From Augochlora pura (Eukaryota; Arthropoda; Insecta; Hymenoptera; Halictidae): a DNA stretch of 64,000 nucleotides. Each line of letters starts with the position of its first letter. Position 1 is the stretch's first letter. The notes beneath the pieces are model-generated. The model saw only the letters and a list, made by a program, of their open reading frames with translations, made no database searches and was not told where the DNA came from. Below are positions 34,594-44,649 of the stretch, piece by piece. The translations under genes were made by a program, and so were the position numbers. Location: NCBI RefSeq assembly GCF_028453695.1, contig NC_135778.1:2294001-2358000 (forward strand), read 5' to 3'.

Positions 34594-36549
34594 GTAAGTA
34601 ATACCGACGTCTAATCACGCTGTGCTCCGAAGTCTTGGCTATTTTACAAGGTGTATCGAAATTATTGTAATTCCGGGAAAGGGCATCCTGAAGAGTTCCT
34701 GGGGTCATTTAGAACAACTTTTTCCTTAGCAAAATCTCAATCCGCCGCTTCGTTTACGAGTTATTAAGGAAAAACTGTGACCAATGAGAAGCGAGCACGC
34801 TAGCGCGAGCCAACGAATGGGCAGAGCTGGATTCTGCTGATTGGCTCGGTTAGCGCGATGCGGCTGAGGCAACGAATGAACGGAGCTCGATTCTGCTGAT
34901 TGACTCCATTAACCTAACGTGATCGAGTCAACTAGTAGGCGGAGCTGGATCCTCCCGATTGGCTCCGCTACCTAGCGCTACATAGAGCTCGCTTCTCATT
35001 GGTCAGAGCTTTCCGTCAATATCTCGTTAACAAAGTCTCGGAGAAAAAACTTATAATGGAAAAAGTTACTGTAAATAACCACAGGTACTCCCCGGTTTGT
35101 AAAATATTTTGTATTGTTTAAATAAATTCTATTATGTTGTGAAAGTTTCTTCAGTACTGATAAAAAGCATGTGCTTGTAAAATCGATTATAAAAATCTAA
35201 AGATCTCCGAAGATCTTGCGAGAATATCGAAAGTCTTGTTTTCATAAATATTGGCAAAACCTTGTTGCAATTACTGCGTATAACAATGCAATTACTAAAT
35301 AAAACATTGCAATTACTACTACATACAACACAGCAATTACTGCACATATCACCGCAATTAAAGCTAAAAATAATTTTTACGTCGCAATTGAAATGAAACG
35401 AAGCACTCCGCGATGAAATTTACCAATTAAAATTTTATGAAAATTTAACGTTCTCGTATAAATTGGAACATTTAGAAGTCGCTTGAAATAGCAATGAAAA
35501 TTACAGTGAATCTATAAAAAATTTTTATAATACGTTCTACCGATTATGGAATTTAATTTAAATTTGTAGTTTTTTAAGGAGATCGCGTTTCATTTAAATG
35601 CGTTCTGACAAATTAAAAGCGGAGCAATTAATGGCATTAAATATGAATTCAATTTTCTACCGAAATTCTTTTGAGGATTCAGCAATTTTTTAATTAATCA
35701 CCGTACATTCATAATCTTCTATTTAGTTGATAGCTTGAACTAAATTAAGACTCATTGAAATTTCGTTAGATTGGTTTAAAAATTGAATATTTAATCATGC
35801 TTCTAAGCAACAATGAAAATTCTAATATTACTATAATTATGATTATAGTTAAATATTACGATTATTTGCTCCTTTGGCTAGATCACAATTTATTAATGAT
35901 TCATAAAATTAATTTAAAACTTAGAATTTTCTAGAACAATTTGATACATACGTTACACTAAATTTCTGTAATTTTCATTGTTCTCAAAAAAAAGTTATAA
36001 ACAGAACAATTAAGAGACCACTAAAGCTAAATATTAATCAAGGTAGACGAGCTCGAGAATTACTTGAGCGTCGACGAGGCGAAGAGGAACGAGAACGACG
36101 AGAGGAAGCTCGAGATCCGGGCGATCGACGACCTGTGCTCGAACGTCACCGCCACGTGCGCGGACTTCAAGGCGACGTCTGCGATTGTCCCGAGGTGCGT
36201 GCCAACGTCTACGCCAAAAATCACGACGGATAAAAAGATAAGAAAAAAAGAGGCGTACAACCGAGCCAGACAGAAGAAAGGGAACTTCGCGACGAAGAAA
36301 CGATCGTCGCGTGAGAGCAACGGGAAAACGCTGTCGAAGCCGCTGAGGAACAGTCGCAGGGACATCGACAAGTCCCAGAAATGGGGCAGGTGGACGGATT
36401 GGAGCAGTTGCAGCGTCACCTGCGGTAAAGGACGGCAAATCAGGTGGCGGTACTGCTTGCACGACTGCACTGTAGCGGAGACGGAGATGGAGGAGAAGGC
36501 TTGCCAATTGCCGGCCTGTCCGCCTGGAAAATTCCTCGGTATATTTTAG
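32557..36549 (+). CDS. secreted basic protein with one C-terminal thrombospondin type-1 repeat
   Basis: Two exons, 32557-34593 and 36043-36549, joined in phase 0 (AAA|gtaagt ... aatcaag|GTA), give 847 residues. An in-frame TAA at 32467-32469 makes the ATG at 32557 the first start. Residues 1-22 are a signal peptide (hydrophobic core about 10-20). Residues about 116-230 hold three copies of a 44-residue repeat at an exact 132-bp period (GACACG at 32902, 33034 and 33166), each with PEPR-VD and NPLI-like cores. Furin-type sites lie at RVKR 266-269, RRKR 376-379, RIKR 436-439 and RAKR 608-611, and the 440-490 region is very lysine/arginine rich. The TSP1 repeat spans about W793-C838, with WxxWxxW (WGRWTDW), CSVTCGKG and six cysteines (C802, C806, C817, C821, C833, C838). 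I do not recognise an orthologue by name. By family, TSP1 repeats bind matrix or glycosaminoglycans; processing into smaller peptides is inference. Confidence 0.85.
34594..36042 (+). other. intron of the TSP1-repeat gene
   Basis: gtaagt at the donor and aatcaag at the acceptor. The first 500 bases are filled by a palindromic dispersed element. The remainder is AT-rich with no other recognisable feature. Confidence 0.75.
34637..35108. mobile_element. palindromic dispersed element, copy 4 (TSP1-repeat gene intron)
   Basis: AACAACTTTTTCCTTAGC, GAGTTATTAAGGAAAAAC and CAATGAGAAGCGAGC mirror GCTCGCTTCTCATTG, CAATATCTCGTTAAC and GGAAAAAGTTAC. The centre contains tandem GATTGGCTC-type units. Confidence 0.75.
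36043..36549 (+). CDS. TSP1-repeat protein exon 2 (TSP1 domain)
   Basis: Begins VDELENYLSVDE. It carries a small cysteine cluster (LCSNVTATCADF, then RCVPT) before the TSP1 repeat and ends GKFLGIF with TAG at 36547-36549. The frame is fixed by the TSP1 motif and the phase-0 junction. Confidence 0.87.
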   Translation, partial: VDELENYLSVDEAKRNENDERKLEIRAIDDLCSNVTATCADFKATSAIVPRCVPTSTPKITTDKKIRKKEAYNRARQKKGNFATKKRSSRESNGKTLSKPLRNSRRDIDKSQKWGRWTDWSSCSVTCGKGRQIRWRYCLHDCTVAETEMEEKACQLPACPPGKFLGIF

Positions 36550-36742
36550 GGTTTCCCGTGGTCCTGTTTACGCTCTTAAATGGGCCCCCCTATGTTACGA
36601 AACAAGCGTAACGATGTTTAGCAACTACACGTTCATTTATCGCTATTTTAGTATACGCCTATATTGTAATTTTGTACGTCGATATTATAGATTTATATTC
36701 AGTGCTTTATGTGTAAGATCGTGCTAGGACAGAACATTGTTA

Positions 36743-36748
36743 AATAAA
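36743..36748 (+). terminator. candidate poly(A) signal of the TSP1-repeat gene
   Basis: AATAAA about 195 bases after the stop codon, in AT-rich sequence. Confidence 0.45.
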
Positions 36749-36871
36749 CGAATGATTAGTACGGTTCGCGGAAAGTTTCAGCGTTGTTTTGCAATAAAAT
36801 CGTTTGCAGGAAATTCAGGGATTATTAATTAAGAATAACGAGTATTCTTTTTTTATCTTGATTGAGGTTGT

Positions 36872-37142
36872 GAACACTTTACCGGCCGGTAACCTATAAA
36901 TCGGCTTTATCCTCCGATCGGTAGCCTATAAATCGGTTGTCGTTGTAACCAATAATTTGATATCAATTATTACAATAAACGTGTTAGATTGTACTACCGT
37001 AAGCTTCAGTGTTATATAATTTTCCAAATATTAAATATCTCTCGCGGTTAATAAAATAAAAAAGGCTAAAATAGAAACGAAAATTTAACATTGATTTTTA
37101 CGACCTAACCTAAATTTTTACGACCGGTCGGTAAAGTGTTTA
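36872..37142. mobile_element. MITE with CACTTTACCGRCCGGT ends
   Basis: Inverted ends AACACTTTACCGGCCGGT and GACCGGTCGGTAAAGTGTT bound about 270 bp of AT-rich sequence. The ends match those of the element at 28544-28929. Confidence 0.7.
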
Positions 37143-38039
37143 GAAAACAGTAGATCGAAGTTGAGAATCAAATCGCGTGTATTTTTCCATTGTTTTATTT
37201 CCAAATACACAATACATTGTACAGTATATTATGAACGGAACACATCTCTCGTCTCCGCTTCACACGTATTCAAAAGTAACTAATTTTCGTTGCTTACAAA
37301 GAGGTTCGCGGTTCGCTTATCTTTCGCAAATACTCAATCCGACTCGCAACGCAATGATCACGCTCCTTACACAACGAACGTGTCCCAATCATACATTACA
37401 CGATCGCAACAGAGGTCTCCCGTAACACATGCACACAGCTATGCGATATCAAAAAGCGTTAGAGCGGTAGTTTTACAAAATGTACAAATCTTGATCGATT
37501 CCGAGGATCGTTCGCCTCGTTTCACAATTACAATCTCCGCGTATATACCGGCGCGCTGGCGTCTCGCGGACCAGAGACTTTCTTAACGTTACGATTACCG
37601 AGTCCCGGACGTGGTTAACGTACCTTATTTCATAATAATAACAACGTTGAATCTTGCGTAGATCTCGCTTGTGGCAAACAGATGTATCCAGAGTGATCTA
37701 TACAACAAAGATTTGCTATATCAAGAGGGTTCAACAAAGAATTCCGGACAAGAACATTCTGCGACAATATTGTGGTCAGTATCGTAGAGCTAGCGTTGAA
37801 AATTCTGTAAAATATACTTCTATATGACTCGGAAATAATCGAATTTAAAAACGAGAAAATTCGCACGATTCGGTTTTCTTATTAGTTAAACGTGTACATA
37901 TCTACATGGAGGAAACGGTGCGCGCACGTCCGCCGCGTTTCCTTCCTTCACGTTTTTTTCTAAACATTTTTTTTTTACCTTCTTTTTTCCAGTTTTTCAA
38001 TTAACATCGTCGCCTGCCGGAAGCCGGGGGCGTTTCTAT
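37143..38039. other. spacer between convergent genes
   Basis: No coding signal. It could be part of a long PPP4R1 3' UTR on the minus strand, with AATAAA near 37195. Confidence 0.35.
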
Positions 38040-38071
38040 ATTTCTATTTATGACCAATTGCGTCCAAATAC

Positions 38072-38119
38072 GTAAAAGATACAGAACAAGTTGAAAAACT
38101 TGTGTTCTCATTCTTTTAC
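38072..38119. other. type-B hairpin of the array, copy 1
   Basis: GTAAAAGA pairs with TCTTTTAC, and GAACAAGTT pairs, with one bulge, with AACTTGTGTTC; the loop is 2-4 bases. Confidence 0.7.
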
Positions 38120-38931
38120 AATCTTAATGTTTAACGTAACACGAACGAGTTCCCATTCTTTTACTACGTTTATCTTATCGCGGTGTTTTTATATTTACAA
38201 GTACAGAGAGGAGTTTCTAGTAGACGCGACGGATACGGAACAAGTTAAAAAGAAACGAGTCCCAAGGACACCCGCTATATCGCCGAGTTTCTATACACCC
38301 GAAATTATTTAATATTCTCTCTTGCTCGGCGTACGAGCAAAAGACGACGAGTTCGCGTTCAATCGCTGTCTTACAAACTAACATGCGCGCGACTACGTTT
38401 CTACAAATCGCCGACGATTCTCCAGGACATCTGGTAGAAGTAGTTAGTTTTTCAGCGCGTCGAATACGTGAACAAGACCCGGAGAACAAGGAAAAAACGA
38501 CTTCTCATTTTCTTTTACTAGCTTACAAACTAAACGGCAGCAGGTTCAAGATTTCCTTAAACCGCGCGGTAATTATTTCTACATATCGGAGCATTTGAGT
38601 TGTATCGATGGCAACGTACGAGTCGCAGTGCTTAAAATTAATTCTGTTCGGTTTCGTGGCGAATATCTAAAAGAATGCGGAACAAGTGTGGAACACCAGT
38701 TCTCATTCTTTCGGTGTATTAATATCTAGGTTCTTACGAATCGAACGGCGAACGCGTAAATTGTCGCGGCGTTTCTTAATACTATCGGTTGGCGCGCGAA
38801 CAAGTAAAAGTCACGGAACGAGTACAATCGATTTGTCATTCTTTTACGAACTAAATACCGCGATTTACCGAGGACTCCCGCCGTTATCGCAGAGCTTTCG
38901 CACCTAAAACAAATTTTAATTGTTCAACTAC

Positions 38932-38989
38932 GAGCCCGTCAAAGATGCAGGACATGCGAGAAAACGGATTCTCATTCTTTCACGGGCTC
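38932..38989. other. type-B hairpin of the array, copy with extended stem
   Basis: GAGCCCGT pairs perfectly with ACGGGCTC, then after one C-C mismatch AAAGA pairs with TCTTT. The outer 8 bp are unrelated in sequence to those of the other copies. Confidence 0.7.
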
Positions 38990-39400
38990 TCTGTTTATTG
39001 GAGACGATTCCTTGAGTCGCGTTGTACATTGCTGCAATTTTCTGGAATCCTGAAAATAGGATACGTAAAAACTGCAGGAACAGATACATGAGTCGATGAG
39101 ATTTTACGTGCAGCATCACCTCGAAGGTTTGTCCACACGGCCTCCATAGGCGCGGGATTGGGATACGCCCAATCAGCGCGTTCCTGCGTACGCAGAAACA
39201 GATACAATATTATTACATTAGGTTACTTTGCTATCTTACTGTCTAAACGGGAGTTTTTTACGAATCGCACGCGTAATTATTAATTACGTTCTTATTAAGA
39301 GCTCAAGTTTCATACAAATCGTGCACGATTCACCGAGACACACTCGGTATACCGTGGGATTACTACAACTAATTAAGTTTTAGCGATTCAGCGCGAATAC

Positions 39401-39445
39401 GTAAAGGATGCAGAACAGGTGAAAACGAGTTCTCGTTTCCTTTAC
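39401..39445. other. type-B hairpin of the array, compensated copy
   Basis: GTAAAGGA pairs perfectly with TCCTTTAC. Compared with the copy at 38072, both sides of one base pair have changed (A-T to G-C). Confidence 0.7.
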
Positions 39446-40144
39446 TGACTTATTAACTAAATGGTCTGTGTTATAGTCCTCGTGCGACCAAAAGGCACGG
39501 TTTTGCGTACATTCCCCCTCCCACTAGCTGCGACAGTGGGACAACCAGTAGTAGGGGAAATGTGAACGCAAAGGTGCCTAATTGTCGCGCGAAGACTATA
39601 TACAGTATACCCTCTCCCCAACTGCCTTTCGACTTGTAAATAAAAATGGACAACCCGGGAAAAGACGAAACGGTTGTTCGAGTCTCGCATCTTCGCTGCT
39701 ATAGTAAACGAGCAGCGAGGCTCGAATAACCGCGTCTTCTCGTCGCAAATTATTCATTTTTGTTCACTAATTGAAGGACAATTGGGGAGAATGAACTATC
39801 CCACTGATCGCGTACGATTCCCTGTGACGTCTCCCGGTATATCGCGATCTTTCTATACTAAAACTATTACACTTGAGCGAATCGTCGCTTTCGAGTAACC
39901 AAAAGATAACAAGAACTAGTGAAAAAAAAGGTCCTCGTTCCTTTCAGCATCTTATTATCTAACTTGGAATTTGTTTGCCTTTAAAAGCGCCCGATTCTCC
40001 GGAACATATCCGGTATATCGCGGCGTTGCTATATTTACTAGTTTATAGTCTTTGCTCGGACACGCGAAAGATATATAGAACAAGTTAAAACTGAGTTTAC
40101 ATTTATAGACGAGTTTACGAGCGATTACTTGTGTATGTGTCCGT

Positions 40145-40171
40145 CGATTCTCCAGAACACCTGAAGAATCG
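40145..40171. other. type-A hairpin of the array
   Basis: CGATTCT pairs with AGAATCG and CAG with CTG around the loop AACAC. Other type-A copies use different pairs: ACCGAG/CTCGGT at 39332-39348, CCGGA/TCCGG at 39999-40013 and ACCGG/CCGGT at 40677-40691. Confidence 0.65.
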
Positions 40172-41196
40172 AGGCGTGTATATCTATGCTTAAATTGTTG
40201 CAGTCTCTTTGTGGGACGCGCAAAAGATGCAGAACAGGTGAAACCGAGTTCTCGTTCTTTCCGCATCGTACTATCTACCGAATAGTTAGACGAGGTGCCT
40301 TTGTATTTATATATAAGTATATAAAATGTCCCGATATATAGCTGTTTCAAACGCGGATGAAATCGATAGCTTTGGACATGGTACGCGGAAAGGCAGCTAG
40401 TAAAGAGGGAGAATGTAAACGCAAATTAGTGCTTTATCGTCGCTCGAAGACTATACTTTTCTAGCAATCACGCAGGTAGTACATCGCGACAGTTCTATGT
40501 TAGAGACTATAGGATCGATTCACGACCGAACAGCTATACATTGCGACGTTTCTACACTTTGACCGATAAAACGCGTTAAAAACTGTAGACAGATCGAGTA
40601 CAAACGAGTCCTCATTTGTTTGCTATCTTATTATCTAACCACGAGTTACTTTTCGAAAAAATCGCGCACGCTTCTCACCGGCACGCCCGGTATATATCGC
40701 GGAGTTTCTGTATTTACAGGGTATATAATTCATTGACGAGCAGGCGAAGGATACGGAGAACAAGTAGAACACAGTTCCCATTCTTTTGATGTCTTACTAT
40801 CTAATAGGATGTTACTATTCGGTCGATCGCACGGAATTCGTCGGAACACCTTGTATATATATAGCGGCGTCGACGAGCGGCCGCGCGATGACAATTTACC
40901 AAAGAACAAGAGATCTCTCGTCGATGGCAGTATACCCAATTAGTAACATCCGGCTTGTCCAGCGGGACCACTTACATATACAAATTGATCACAATGGTAA
41001 ACGCACACATGCCCGCGATTACTAAACACGCATACGTTAACTCGTTTTAGGACAGCCGCGCACACACTCTTATCATAATTGCGTAATGTCTTTCGACCGT
41101 GATACTCTCTTGCAATCCGTCTTAAAGTTTAAAGGGCTTTAGAAAAAACGTTCGTAGTACCTTGGTCGTCGACAACAATAAATCACACATGTTTTT

Positions 41197-41202
41197 TTTA
41201 TT
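41197..41202 (-). terminator. possible poly(A) signal of PPP4R1
   Basis: AATAAA on the minus strand only 10 bases beyond the stop codon. A 3' UTR this short would be unusual, so a more distal site toward 37.2 kb (another AATAAA on the minus strand near 37195) is equally possible. Confidence 0.3.
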
Positions 41203-41212
41203 TGATCCGCGT

Positions 41213-41400
41213 CTATCTGGACTCCGTGAAATAGTAGATCTGTTGCCTGGGCGGCTCCGTTTTACTTTCCGGCAACTTGTTCACCACCGTGGGACTATCC
41301 TCGCCGCTGACCACTATTCGAACGTCCCTGTCCGGGTCCGTTCGCATTTCTCGCAGCCTTTTCTCCACCTCGTCCATCTCGTCTCTGCCCAACCAATCCG
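41213..41400 (-). CDS. PPP4R1: PPP4R1 last exon
   Basis: DWLGRDEMDEVEKRLREM, then DPDRDVRIVVSG (human DRDSDVKYFAS), a short tail and TAG at 41215-41213. The acceptor tttttag gives a matching phase-1 join. Confidence 0.9.
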
Positions 41401-44400
41401 CTAAAAATTATATAGAAATAATTAAACCACGGAACATATTATACAAGCTGTCGGCGTTAACGACCGTTGAACAGTCTACGAGATTTATCATCGGAGATTA
41501 CTTACGTCCAGCGGGAATGTTTTTGAGCGATCTGACCACCGCCAATCTCACGTTCGGCACCTTGTCTCTGGACAGCTTCAACAGGACCGGTAACAATTCT
41601 AAACGGAACTTCTTCGCGCTGATTGCGTTGCTGGATATCAAGTGACCGCACAACATGGCGAACGTTTGACGTCGGACCCAAATTTCGGCGTACAAATCCA
41701 GGGAGCATCGCAGCTCTTGGAATATTTCTTTCTTGTGCTGCGACAGGTATGCCACAATTTTCGCGACCTGTGTGTACAATGAATTTTCGATTAGGTACAG
41801 TTCAATAAGGCAAAGCTATTCTTCCGATGTTACTTAATCCTCGCATGCGAGAAAGTCTACACTTATAAAAAATGATAGAAATTCGTACCAAGGCGAATCC
41901 CACGTGCCTGACGGCGGCGACTTTGTCGTTGATGAGATCGAACGACAGCGGCGCGATGTAGATTTCCACGTCGTCCGGTTTGAACAAAGTGACCGCCTCG
42001 ACCAGCTGGGTGGCCAACTCCTCCCGGAATCTCCAGTTCCATATGTTATCAGTCTCGAGGAAATCCTTCATGTTCGGCAGGTATTGGGTGCGATCGTGCG
42101 GCTCGAGGAGAGTCAAGAAAGTGGCGAGGTTCTTCAGTATGCCTATCCTGACCTCGTCCAGGTCTTTGATGAAGCCGTAGTGTATAGGCAAGAGCTCGTC
42201 CGACGTGAGCTCCTGGCCCAAGATGGCGGCGATCTCGTGGATGCCGGAGGCGACGGTGCGCCTCACTTTGTACTCCTTCGCCATCGCCAGCAGGTGGTAA
42301 GTCTGCCTGAGCCAAGGCCACTGTTTCTTCCCTAGCGCGAGCACGACCGCGGGGAAGCTGAACGCGCAAAGATGCGGGTAATCGCCGCCCGTGTCCAAGC
42401 TGTCGTCCGGCCCGGCCATCGAGAGAAACGAGTCGATCAGATACTTGGGGACGATCTTCTGGTCATGGACATTGAACTTGTCGAAGTCGCCCGTCCCGTA
42501 TTTCTCCTCGTTGAACAGCTCGGCCCACGTGTACGTTTTGCTCGCGTTCCCGTTCCCCATTTTCCGGCTGCCGCTGTTCCGCACCGTCGACTTCTTCGCG
42601 GCCTCGACCAACTCGTCGTCGGGCGTCAACATGTCCGGCGCCGTGTAATAGTACAAGAACGAATTGTACATATCGATGTTGTCCACCTTCATTTTGTAGT
42701 ATCTGTGTATCTGTGGAAGGAGAAGATACGGTTTCAATGAGACTGAACAGGTAGTGTTAATAACTTGACTAGTTCTCGCATGGGTCAACATTTATTTTTG
42801 ATCTATTATTTTATAGAGTCGACGGGCTCTTTACAAAGAATTTTATCTACGTACATGCTTGCAAGGTAATGTCAAGCTCAATATTAAAATTAACAAAATT
42901 ATGTCAAGATTGTGTCGAGATTATAATTTGACATTTTCAAAGAACACATCGAGTTCTAATACAATGAATAAGTAAACGAAAAATCAGAGGCATGCGAATA
43001 AAGGGAAGTTCAATCTATTTTTGAGCAGAACAATTTCTGGAATGACTTGGCGGCATAAAAGCGAGTTGTACCTTTAACTTGCATATGTTGAGCATTAAGT
43101 TGTCCTCCGGCATGTCCTCCGGCTCCTCCTCGTAAATTGGTTTCTCTACTATCACAGACGAGTTGCAGTTTTCCTTAGAGCTAGGGTTGTTCCTCGTGTC
43201 GAGGGTGCAGCTTCGTACTCGGCACGTCGTCGGGAAGATGTCCTCGTACGTGTACTTTATACTGTGGAACACCGTCGATTCGTTAATTAGCAAAGAGAGA
43301 AATAATCGCGGAAGCAGCGACGGGGGTGTTACGGGGAAGAGCGTGCGAGCGCGCATCGCTTTTGTCAGGTTATGTCGTCGCTTTTGTCCGTACCTGTGAC
43401 CGTTATCTTGCCGCCTGGTGAACTCGAGCTCGCCCTGGCCATTGTACGTGATGTGGGTGAATTGTTCCGCGAACGTGGATATAAATGGTCCCAGAATTTG
43501 GAAGGCAGTGATTCGCACCCACTTCGACTCGTCGTTCAGGTGAGCGGCGAGGAGATCGGCCAACAGCAATTGACGGTGGCGGCGCGCCATGCAACAAGAC
43601 ACCGACATCATCACGTCGACGCACGCTTTACGGATGCCCCATAATTTGTCGCAGCTCAGGTCCACGTAGATCGGTAACTGCGGGGAGAAGAGAAGATCAA
43701 TACGATTTTATAAGGATAACTTAATTATTTTATGCAAATTTAATTATTTTATACAAATTTGATTGTTTTATACAAATCTCATTATTTTATACAAATTCGA
43801 TTATTTTATGCAAATTTCATTATTTTTTACAAACTTGATTATTTCATACAAATTTAATTACTCTATACAAGCATAACTTGCGAATTTTTATTCGAATATC
43901 TATACTCGTCTGTTTTAATTGCAAAATACCGTGGCGTCGCAAAAGATCGTTCTTTAATTATTTTATCGTGTTAAAAGTATTCTAACGCTAATCAACTGCT
44001 TTACAGCAGTTCGTATTAAATACAAAATTCATTTCGCATTAAAATGAAAACGAATACGTTGGAGAACGCGTTAAATATTTTGCATTCGATCTACTTATTT
44101 TAACGGCAAACGTTTAAAATGTTTGAAATTTTTCAAAATCCTTTTCAATTGTTTGTAATTTTTTAGTGTTCGAATTTTTTTTAAATATTCGAAATTTTTT
44201 AAAGTGTTCGAAATTTTGTAAAATCTTTGAAATTTTTTTAAATGTTTGAATTTCTTTTAAATATTTGAATTTCTTTCAAATGTTTGAATTTCTTTTAAAT
44301 GTTTGAGACATTTTAAAATATTTGAAATTTTTTTAAATGTTTAAATAGAACAAGCGATAACTTACCAAGTCTCTGATCAGCGTTCTCTTGGTGACGACCG

Positions 44401-44598
44401 TGCACATCTCCGGGAACCGAAGTATCGTGATCCTCCTAATGCAGAACTCCTCGTCCTGGCACAGGGCGATGTATCTGTCCAGGAAAAGCTTCTCGGTCGC
44501 CTCTTTGCCGATCAGCGGAGCTATCTCAATCATGAGCTGCAGACGGACACAATTGAACGATACATTCTCAAAGATCCGAAACTGTCGAGAGCTTCGAC

Positions 44599-44649
<51 letters not shown>

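Larger units (their letters stand above)
38040..40960. repeat. array of degenerate repeat units, each with two small hairpins
   Basis: About a dozen divergent copies of a unit of roughly 130-250 bp lie between the convergent ends of the TSP1-repeat gene and PPP4R1. Each unit contains a block like GATTCTCCGGAACA...CCGGTATATCGCGG and a second like GTAAAAGATGCAGAAC...GTTCTCATTCTTTTAC, followed by CTATCTTATTATCTAA. Second-block copies start near 38072, 38670, 38804, 38932, 39401, 40060, 40226 and 40750. First-block copies lie near 38403, 39326, 39993, 40145 and 40671. No ORF is conserved between copies. Confidence 0.85.

Noticed and set aside
38040..40960. Array at 38-41 kb as a CRISPR or tRNA cluster
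   Set aside because: The copies are degenerate with no unique spacers, and neither tRNA A/B boxes nor a cloverleaf fit.
42049..42369. Antisense and shifted-frame ORFs over PPP4R1 and TSP1-repeat exons
   Set aside because: Shadows of GC-rich coding sequence in other frames.
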